7,404 nt of DNA from the NCBI GenBank assembly GCA_023433265.1, contig JAEZDR010000188.1, positions 1-7,404 on the forward strand, in the 5' to 3' direction. This document shows positions 1-5,085 of this stretch, in pieces. How positions within the stretch are numbered: the first letter of the stretch is position 1; each line of letters starts with the position of its first letter. The notes under the pieces were generated by a model. That model had not been told where the DNA came from. It saw nothing but the letters and a program-made list of their open reading frames with translations, and did not search any database. The position numbers were made by a program, and so were the translations under genes. Source of the DNA: Bacteroidota bacterium (GTDB taxonomy: Bacteria; Bacteroidota; Bacteroidia; Chitinophagales; Chitinophagaceae).

Positions 1-764
1 GCATCGTACCAATAGGCGTTAACATTGCCAAGCATCATGAAAACGCCGGTGAAGAAAAGCCACACATAACCCACTAGCAATAACACGGCTGAATACTTGT
101 GCTGGCCGGTTTTTTTAACCGACTTAAGTGCCATATCAAACCTCAACAACCAAAGTGCGGTGAGTGATATGCCCGCTGCCATAATGATGTTTCCATACCA
201 ATGAAAGGGGAGGAATACGCCTATGAAAGAAACACCCAGGAAGAGGATGAGATAATTGATTTTTTGTTTGCTGATATTCAGGAAGCGAGTAAGTTCCAGG
301 CGTTCTGCAGTGATGAGAAGCAGCAAATAGCTGATCCAAAAACTTATAGCAGCAGGGTAGCTTTGGGTTTGCATCAATACGATGTTACCCGCTAACAGCG
401 ACGCGGCACTGATGATGAAGATGAACTGGTAAAGCTCTTTATGCTTGAGGTAAAGGCTCAGCACTATGCCCAACAGGCCCAGGCTGCCAGCAATAAGGAG
501 CGCTTGCGCTGCCAATGGCATATTAAGCAGGAAGAAAATAGCACTGCTTGCATTTACCAGCGGTATAATAAAAAGCAGGCGGCTGTTGTAAGCAGCCACC
601 CGCTCTAGTATAATTACCGTTGTAAGAAACGAACCAATCATTACAGCCCCGTGATGGCCTGCAGCTGACTGCAAGGGTAAACTCCATCCCATTCTTAGCC
701 ATCCGCCAAAGACAGCGGTGAGCAGCGATATGAGAACAAACGGGATGATGGATGCTCGGTACAA
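1..764 (-). CDS. Multi-pass membrane protein, loosely NnrS-like, C-terminus cut by window edge
   Basis: An uninterrupted frame of 254 codons runs from 764 off the left edge. The translation is almost entirely hydrophobic, with about nine membrane helices visible (near residues 5-23, 38-57, 63-80, 85-105, 112-131, 138-153, 168-186, 190-208 and 224-245). Residues 36-47 read GHHGAVMIGSFL, a His pair at the start of helix 2. A Glu-Arg pair follows helix 2 (E54-R55) and another sits exactly 100 residues later (E154-R155) in a similar setting, suggesting an internal repeat. The start is uncertain: a stop lies at 783-785 in frame and no ATG follows until residue 25, so TTG at 764 is the best candidate (ATT at 779 is the other). 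It begins 25 bases after the ric stop with no terminator between, so it is probably the third gene of the operon. The His-then-long-helix pattern recalls NnrS, a membrane protein of NO metabolism, but this is a resemblance by eye and the exact function is unknown. Confidence 0.8.
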   Translation of the reverse strand, partial: MYRASIIPFVLISLLTAVFGGWLRMGWSLPLQSAAGHHGAVMIGSFLTTVIILERVAAYNSRLLFIIPLVNASSAIFFLLNMPLAAQALLIAGSLGLLGIVLSLYLKHKELYQFIFIISAASLLAGNIVLMQTQSYPAAISFWISYLLLLITAERLELTRFLNISKQKINYLILFLGVSFIGVFLPFHWYGNIIMAAGISLTALWLLRFDMALKSVKKTGQHKYSAVLLLVGYVWLFFTGVFMMLGNVNAYWYD

Positions 765-789
765 CCTAAGATCTGGAATTTGTTAATTA

Positions 790-1758
790 CTATTTGTTAC
801 TCATGTAAGCCTTCTGCAACTCAAGTACTTTAGGGAACAGGATATTGTTCTCAAGGTGTACGTGAATGTGTAGGTCATCTTGTAAATCATTCAGCTTGGC
901 ATAAAGTAGCTGGAAGCTGTTGCATGCACCTTGTGGCGGTGTGAAGTCATTGGTAAGCTCAGCTATCTGCTCAAGTATTTCGCCTGCATGGTCATGGTCA
1001 GATTCCATCATGCCAATCACCTTGTCAATCGCACTTGCATCTAAAGCATCATATTTTTTGTTGCGTATAGCTGCAGATATTTGCTTAATGAAGGGAAATA
1101 AAACTTCTTCCTCACGCGCGAAATGCGCTTTCAACTCAGCCTGAAGTTCTGTTACAGCACTGTGCAGTTGGATCAACTCTGGGTAGTGCGCACCATGCCT
1201 GGCTGCTACTTTTTCTGTAAGCTGCGTTATCATTTCTTCATTATCGTAGTAATAAAGATGATGCTGGTTGAAGATGTAATCGGCAAGGAAATCAGCATTC
1301 CACTCCTGGTATTTGTTCTTATCAGAAGCGGCAACATTGTCTTCTTTTTTCAACTCTTCCTGTACGGCGCTATAATCAAGACCTTTTTCATCGCAAACGC
1401 TCTTCAAGGTTTTCTTTCCACCACAGCAAAAGTCTATGCCCAGCTTCTTCAACCGTGCGGCTTTGCGAATGTCTTTGGCTACAATTTCACCTACGGTGAT
1501 ATTTTCTGAGTTGTCGTTCTTGCGGATACGCACACGCCAGTTGATTGGACCATTCTCTACGTAATCAAAAGTGAAAATAGGCCCACGGGTAGCCAGCATT
1601 TCGTAATAAAGCGGCTTTGGATCGTGGTCGTTAAGGATGTCGAACTGTTCGCCGCCCTGTAAACCATCGAACCATTGAAATATGGTAGAATGTTTAAGCC
1701 GTGGCTCTAAGAGCGTAACGTGCAAAGTGCGTGTCTCAGTTGTTGTAAGGGTTTGCAT
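790..1758 (-). CDS. ric: Ric/ScdA/YtfE-family iron-sulfur cluster repair di-iron protein with N-terminal DUF2249 domain
   Basis: Cytoplasmic di-iron protein of the Ric family, known to restore iron-sulfur clusters damaged by nitric oxide or oxidants. The 322-residue product has three parts. Residues 10-80 match DUF2249 (FDGL, NDHDPKPLYY, then WRVRIRK at 74-80). Residues 90-130 are the ScdA_N domain with the hallmark GIDFCCGGKKTL (C111, C112). Residues 155-315 are a hemerythrin-like four-helix bundle. Spacing matches the E. coli YtfE ligands as I remember them: H167, H188, H212, E216, H255, H299 and E303, with the motifs HFAREEEVLFP and HLENNILFP. All seven ligands are present, so the site looks intact. 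The open frame extends upstream to 1923, but that part is out-of-frame sequence of the preceding gene; ATG at 1758 gives MQTLTTTETR directly before the DUF2249 domain. It overlaps the preceding stop by 23 bases, so the two are probably co-transcribed and translationally coupled. The DUF2249 fusion is an addition to the classic two-domain form. Confidence 0.95.
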   Translation of the reverse strand: MQTLTTTETRTLHVTLLEPRLKHSTIFQWFDGLQGGEQFDILNDHDPKPLYYEMLATRGPIFTFDYVENGPINWRVRIRKNDNSENITVGEIVAKDIRKAARLKKLGIDFCCGGKKTLKSVCDEKGLDYSAVQEELKKEDNVAASDKNKYQEWNADFLADYIFNQHHLYYYDNEEMITQLTEKVAARHGAHYPELIQLHSAVTELQAELKAHFAREEEVLFPFIKQISAAIRNKKYDALDASAIDKVIGMMESDHDHAGEILEQIAELTNDFTPPQGACNSFQLLYAKLNDLQDDLHIHVHLENNILFPKVLELQKAYMSNK

Positions 1759-2992
1759 ATTTGTGTATTTTATATGATTTGTATGACTGTGTAAGTGTGC
1801 TTGCAAAAAGTGCAGCAGCAGAAACGAAGAGCAATACTGCATTGTAGAATAAGGCAGGTTGCATATCGGGAATGCTGATACTGGAAACTGCAGAAAGTCC
1901 CTGGAGACCGAGCAAAGCTTCATTCAGCAGCACGGCCAGTATGAACATATAGATAAATGATTTTCGTGCAGGGCTTTCGTCAGTTAATACCTTTGATTGC
2001 AACAATTCTGCAATCAGGAACAAGCTTATGAACACCAGGAAAACCAGGTGCAGATACCCTACGACTATGGAACGGTAACCGAATACGAGGTGACTCAGGC
2101 CAGTATGTGCGCTCATTGCTTGTAACAATACCTTCAGTACATAGGCAGAGAGCGAGACGCTCATCAAGACAATGCCCGCTGTTGAGTATTGCTTCATTAT
2201 GAGAGGCCAGTTGTTATATATTATTCTTGTAAATAGAATTACCGCAATAACTAGCACCACAGCTGAAATAACATTTGAGACAATGACTGCGGGTATGACG
2301 GTGCGGGTGAGCAGCGTAAGTAAATAAGCGGGCCCGGCAATGAGCGCGAGCATCCAGAAAAAGCTTTTAAGATATTTATGGTTCAGCCCCTGCCTGCAAA
2401 GGTTAAAGAACAACAGCCCTAATACAGAGAAGCTGAAAAAGCCATTGTATTGAAAATGAAGAAACCAATAAAGAGCATTATGGTTGTAATAGGCATGCGT
2501 GTTCCCGGTCACGGAGAGGTAGCCTAAGGCATAGGGCCCCAAAGAAGATACAACGAGAAATATCAAAGCTGCCTTAATGAACAGCTTAGGATATTTTGGT
2601 GCGGCAGACTGAGAAAGATCTTTCGAGACGCGGTAGGCAAAGTAGTAATTTATAAGGATGGAAGCTGTAGAGAAAACAATGGAAGCAGCCTTGTATCCTT
2701 GCAGCAGGAAGCTCACCATCATGGCGTAGTTTACTATGGCTGACGTAAAGGTATAGGTATTCCAATGCGACGCCTTCTTTTCATAACCACCAAGGAATTT
2801 ATCTATGACCAGCACGTTTAATAAAAAACCGACCCACCCCGCGAATGCAAAATGCGAATGAGAGTGCAAGAGATTGCGCTGATCCAGGAAGGGTATATAG
2901 TACACCATATTGTAGCGCAGCAATACGCCAAGCAGTGCAACCAGCGCTAGGTTAAATAAGGACAGTTTGTACCAGGTAGATTTTTTGATCAT
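1736..2992 (-). CDS. 12-helix membrane protein resembling heme-copper oxidase subunit I, lacking a visible CuB site
   Basis: The 418-residue product has about 12 membrane helices (near 8-28, 44-64, 80-98, 102-120, 137-158, 172-198, 206-228, 232-256, 270-291, 308-332, 344-366 and 379-400), the number found in heme-copper oxidase and NO reductase catalytic subunits. Helix 2 opens with HSHSHFAFAGW (H43, H45, H47), resembling the low-spin heme ligand region of CcoN/NorB. Helix 6 carries H171 and H179 (YWFLHFQYNGFF) and helix 10 carries H315 (GYLHLVF), with H301 just before it. The double His expected in helix 7 for CuB and the HxH pair of helix 10 are not seen, so normal oxygen or NO reduction is doubtful. 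It may instead bind a single heme and act in sensing, electron transfer or assembly; this is inference. ATG at 2992 is followed by a short positively charged N-terminus and then helix 1. It is the first gene of the unit with ric, and a Crp/Fnr-like palindrome lies 38 bases upstream. The CDS is certain; the function is not. Confidence 0.9.
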   Translation of the reverse strand: MIKKSTWYKLSLFNLALVALLGVLLRYNMVYYIPFLDQRNLLHSHSHFAFAGWVGFLLNVLVIDKFLGGYEKKASHWNTYTFTSAIVNYAMMVSFLLQGYKAASIVFSTASILINYYFAYRVSKDLSQSAAPKYPKLFIKAALIFLVVSSLGPYALGYLSVTGNTHAYYNHNALYWFLHFQYNGFFSFSVLGLLFFNLCRQGLNHKYLKSFFWMLALIAGPAYLLTLLTRTVIPAVIVSNVISAVVLVIAVILFTRIIYNNWPLIMKQYSTAGIVLMSVSLSAYVLKVLLQAMSAHTGLSHLVFGYRSIVVGYLHLVFLVFISLFLIAELLQSKVLTDESPARKSFIYMFILAVLLNEALLGLQGLSAVSSISIPDMQPALFYNAVLLFVSAAALFASTLTQSYKSYKIHKYANPYNN

Positions 2993-3000
2993 CGGGAAAG

Positions 3001-3008
3001 CAATTTTA
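3001..3008 (-). promoter_or_regulatory. Candidate -7 promoter box for the oxidase-like/ric operon
   Basis: On the minus strand these bases read TAAAATTG, one mismatch from the Bacteroidota -7 consensus TAnnTTTG. If used, transcription would begin near 2996, giving an almost leaderless mRNA and placing the centre of the upstream palindrome about 41.5 bases upstream, the classic class II position for Crp/Fnr activators. No good -33 TTG element is present at the right spacing, as often holds for activator-dependent promoters. TATCTTTC at 3009-3016 is an equally good alternative box. Confidence 0.35.
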
Positions 3009-3030
3009 GAAAGATAGCTAAGGGGTGGTT

Positions 3031-3044
3031 ATGATTACAATCAT
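3031..3044. promoter_or_regulatory. Crp/Fnr-type operator, perfect 14-bp palindrome
   Basis: ATGATTACAATCAT is a perfect inverted repeat (6-bp arms, 2-bp centre). Read as ATGAT-N4-ATCAT it differs from the FNR/DNR consensus TTGAT-N4-ATCAA only at the outermost base of each arm. It lies 38 bases upstream of the first gene of the ric operon and 180 bases from the divergent plus-strand gene, so it most likely controls the operon. NO-responsive Crp/Fnr regulators (DNR, NnrR, and HcpR in Bacteroidota) are known to act on genes of this kind. Which regulator binds here is inference; no regulator gene lies in the window. Confidence 0.6.
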
Positions 3045-3138
3045 GCCAAAGCATTAAATGACAATGGATTTACATTTGGGTGTGTTGTTACAAGTATACG
3101 GGATTTAAAATGCTTAAAAAAACACCCTGTTAAGTACT

Positions 3139-3156
3139 TTCCCGGCGGGAATTCCC
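3139..3156. repeat. Overlapping TTCCC/GGGAA palindromes in the divergent intergenic region
   Basis: Three alternating pentamers, TTCCC (3139-3143), GGGAA (3147-3151) and TTCCC (3152-3156 as A-TTCCC), form two overlapping palindromes: TTCCC-GGC-GGGAA and the perfect 10-mer GGGAATTCCC (3147-3156). They lie about 70 bases upstream of the start of the secreted-protein gene and about 43 bases before its candidate -7 box. They could be an operator or simply a GC-rich chance palindrome; no family-specific site was recognised. Confidence 0.35.
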
Positions 3157-3198
3157 ATTAACCTGAGGCTGCTAAATAAAATGGCCAATAAATAATAT

Positions 3199-3206
3199 TA
3201 CCTTGC
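3199..3206 (+). promoter_or_regulatory. Candidate -7 promoter box for the secreted-protein gene
   Basis: TACCTTGC resembles TAnnTTTG with two differences in the last three bases. It would place the transcription start near 3211 and leave a leader of about 14 bases before ATG at 3225. No clear -33 TTG is seen. Confidence 0.35.
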
Positions 3207-3224
3207 AATTCTCAACCTTATACC

Positions 3225-4499
3225 ATGGGTTCAATGTTGTTAACTGTTATTAGGCCGCTTGTAAGAGGATGGTTTTTTTCTTTCATCATTTTGTTTTCTC
3301 TACCTGCTGCCGCCCAACAAGCAAATCTGTTTTCCGGGTACTATTTATCATTAGAGAACGACACGATTAGAGGAACGTTTTCTGACTATAAAGAATGGTC
3401 AAAAAGTCCATCTAAGGTAAAGTTCCTAACGTCTGCTGGCAAAGAAGTAATACTGATCCCTACAGAAGTTAAAAGTTTTTTCATTGAAGGCTATGAAAGC
3501 TATTTATCGTTTAACGGGAAACGACTAATAAATCCTATACTGGATGAAGAGTTGTACCGCGTGGATGGATATCTGCCGTCCGATGATATATTGGGAGACA
3601 CCTCAATATTTATCAGAGAAATAGTAGCTCTGAAAAGTGTGGCATTATACGAGTTAAACGATAATCGCAGGTGGAACTACTTTTTAAAGAAAAATGATTC
3701 ATTGGTTGAATTGGTATATAAAAAAACTGTAGATGGATTAAAGATTTCAGAGCTTCCCGAATACAGGAGACAACTCAAGCAACTATTTAATAATGAAGTA
3801 GCTGAAAACAACCTTAGCAAAGAGGTTGAGGATTTGTCTTACCAGGAGAAGTCACTTGTTCGTTTCCTCGAAAGATTACTGAACCAAAAAAGCATTAAAA
3901 AAAGCAGGTTTCCCAATAAATGGATTATTTCTGCCGGTGTAGCCAACATTACTTCCCGTGGAACCAACTCCAGACAAGACGTTAACCTTACACCTACAAG
4001 TTATGCTAACAAGGTATCGCCAGTAGTAACCGTGGCTTTCTTCTTTTCACCAGACAGGAATTTTGGTAGGTATTTTTTATCGCCTTCCGTATCTTTTTAT
4101 ACCTACTCCACAAATGGTTCTGCGACAAATAAAGATTACTACGTTACTGTAAACTATAAAGCAAATGCTTTCTCAACTGCGCTGAAAGCAGGAATGAACT
4201 TTCTTAATAAAGGAAATACACGGAGCTACATTTCCGGGGGCGTTGGATACCTACATATCATTAAAGGAAAGGAATTCCGGAATGTTTACAAACATGATGG
4301 TTTTTTGTTTATGCAACAGGAGGCCGCTTTAAGGAGCATGACTTTATTTGCTGAAGCTACCGTGGGGACGATCATTAAAAATCGCTTTAGTGCAGCCCTA
4401 TCGTGGTCGCCGCCGTTCAACATAACCCAATACGCGTTACGGTCAACAAAAATTTCGCTTTTACAACTTCAATTAGGCTATAACATAGGCAAAAAATAG
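3225..4499 (+). CDS. Secreted protein of unknown function with probable C-terminal outer-membrane beta-barrel
   Basis: The 424-residue product starts with a typical signal peptide: basic residues R10 and R14, a hydrophobic core at 16-26, and probable cleavage after PAAA (A30) before QQ. Residues 37-170 have the form GYYLSLENDTIRGTF...SPSKVKFLTSAGKEVILIPTEVKSFFI, a pattern I associate with a widespread Bacteroidota family of exported proteins in which a short sequence 'G-x-hydrophobic-D-T-x-x-G' precedes a beta-rich domain and a charged helical segment (here about 176-228). From about 233 to the end the sequence alternates aromatic and polar residues with glycines (for example AGMNFL, SYISGGVGYLH, LLQLQLGYNIG), as in small outer-membrane barrels. 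ATG at 3225 was chosen; ATG at 3234 is also possible and keeps the signal peptide. It is divergent from the ric operon and seems an independent unit. By eye it is richer in A and T than its neighbours. Function unknown. Confidence 0.88.
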   Translation: MGSMLLTVIRPLVRGWFFSFIILFSLPAAAQQANLFSGYYLSLENDTIRGTFSDYKEWSKSPSKVKFLTSAGKEVILIPTEVKSFFIEGYESYLSFNGKRLINPILDEELYRVDGYLPSDDILGDTSIFIREIVALKSVALYELNDNRRWNYFLKKNDSLVELVYKKTVDGLKISELPEYRRQLKQLFNNEVAENNLSKEVEDLSYQEKSLVRFLERLLNQKSIKKSRFPNKWIISAGVANITSRGTNSRQDVNLTPTSYANKVSPVVTVAFFFSPDRNFGRYFLSPSVSFYTYSTNGSATNKDYYVTVNYKANAFSTALKAGMNFLNKGNTRSYISGGVGYLHIIKGKEFRNVYKHDGFLFMQQEAALRSMTLFAEATVGTIIKNRFSAALSWSPPFNITQYALRSTKISLLQLQLGYNIGKK

Positions 4500-4557
4500 C
4501 GGGGCAATAGGACCTATTTTTTGAACCTCTAGCTGCTACCCTGAGAAAGCTTGCTTA

Positions 4558-4614
4558 GACGGTTTGTCCGGTTTCAAAGGCTTTGCCGATTGAAACTTGG
4601 GCTGAATATCCGTC
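4558..4614. repeat. Nested inverted repeat in the 4500-4647 intergenic region
   Basis: GTTTCAA (4571-4577) pairs with TTGAAAC (4590-4596) across a 12-base loop, and this is enclosed by GACGG (4558-4562) pairing with CCGTC (4610-4614). The two nested stems could form an imperfect hairpin. No T-run follows, so it is not a normal intrinsic terminator for the upstream gene. Confidence 0.35.
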
Positions 4615-4652
4615 AGCTGTTTAAGATCAGGATTTCATTCCTCTAAAATGCT

Positions 4653-4660
4653 TATATTGC
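4653..4660 (+). promoter_or_regulatory. Candidate -7 promoter box for the 83-residue protein gene
   Basis: TATATTGC resembles the Bacteroidota -7 box TAnnTTTG. It would start transcription near 4666, about 18 bases before ATG at 4684. This argues against the earlier in-frame ATG at 4648, which would then lie upstream of the transcript. Confidence 0.4.
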
Positions 4661-4683
4661 CATACAACAAAAAACCGATTGCC

Positions 4684-4935
4684 ATGACATCCCGCCAAAT
4701 TTTAAACTTCCTCAACTCAGATGAGGCGAAGAATGCAAAAATTACCAAGCTTAGTTTCACCAATGGTGAAATGGTGAAAGTTTTCTTCAATCGCAACGAC
4801 CAGATTAAAGAACTAGCGGATGATAACGTTTGGCGTGCTATGACGGCCGACCACGTTCACTCCCTGATGGAGTTTGATGGAGAAAACCTAAAAAGCATTA
4901 CGATAGAAAATATCAGCACCGCATTAGCCAAATAG
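4684..4935 (+). CDS. Small cytoplasmic protein of unknown function (83 residues)
   Basis: I do not recognise this protein. The product starts MTSRQILNFLNSDEAKNAK and has no signal peptide or membrane helix. It contains a short N-terminal helix (about 3-17), a likely beta hairpin (ITKLSFTNGEMVKVFFNR, 20-37), a helical middle with W50, H57 and H59, and a final strand and helix (LKSITIENISTALAK, 69-83), suggesting a compact alpha/beta fold. An in-frame ATG at 4648 would add 12 residues, but these overlap a candidate promoter box, so the ATG at 4684 is preferred. The frame ends 24 bases before a strong intrinsic terminator, which supports a real, separately transcribed gene. The charge pattern and balanced composition also look like a true protein. 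Confidence 0.75.
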   Translation: MTSRQILNFLNSDEAKNAKITKLSFTNGEMVKVFFNRNDQIKELADDNVWRAMTADHVHSLMEFDGENLKSITIENISTALAK

Positions 4936-4959
4936 GGTGCAAAAATGCATTGATATCAT

Positions 4960-4983
4960 CCCGGCCTTAGGCCGGGTTTTTTT
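4960..4983 (+). terminator. Intrinsic terminator after the 83-residue protein gene
   Basis: CCCGGCC (4960-4966), loop TTA, GGCCGGG (4970-4976) and then seven T residues (4977-4983). The stem is perfect and GC-only. There is no A-run on the left side, so it should act on plus-strand transcripts only. Confidence 0.93.
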
Positions 4984-5029
4984 ATTAGCGTAATTGGGCT
5001 AATAAGGCAAGGGTGGTACAACCCGGAAC

Positions 5030-5062
5030 AAAAAAAAGAGATGGTGCAACGGCACCATCTCT
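5030..5062 (-). terminator. Intrinsic terminator after the PpiD/SurA-like gene
   Basis: AGAGATGGTGC (5037-5047) and GCACCATCTCT (5052-5062) form a perfect 11-bp stem with the loop AACG. On the minus strand the stem is followed by seven U residues (complement of the A-run 5030-5036). It sits 24 bases past the stop of the isomerase gene, and with the terminator at 4960-4983 it separates the two converging genes. Confidence 0.93.
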
Positions 5063-5085
5063 CTCTTTTGATATAAAAAGTAAAA

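Noticed and set aside
136..395. Two short frames of 67 and 64 codons near the left edge
   Set aside because: Both overlap the long membrane-protein frame that is open across this region; their composition does not look like protein.
1123..1509. 128-codon plus-strand frame opposite ric
   Set aside because: It is antisense to the conserved hemerythrin-like and ScdA_N domains, has no promoter or family resemblance, and is a shadow frame.
1759..1923. Upstream extension of the ric frame to an ATG at 1923
   Set aside because: It lies wholly inside the preceding membrane-protein gene in another frame, and the ric domains begin just after the ATG at 1758.
4506..4522. AATAGG-A-CCTATT followed by T residues just after the secreted-protein gene
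   Set aside because: The palindrome leaves a one-base loop and only a weak A/T stem if opened, so it is a poor terminator.
4536..4634. 32-codon minus-strand frame (peptide containing LKQLTDIQPKFQ, then lysine- and proline-rich) ending in TAG
   Set aside because: It looks protein-like but is preceded directly by a stop, has no ATG, and a frame of this length is often open by chance; it may be a gene remnant.
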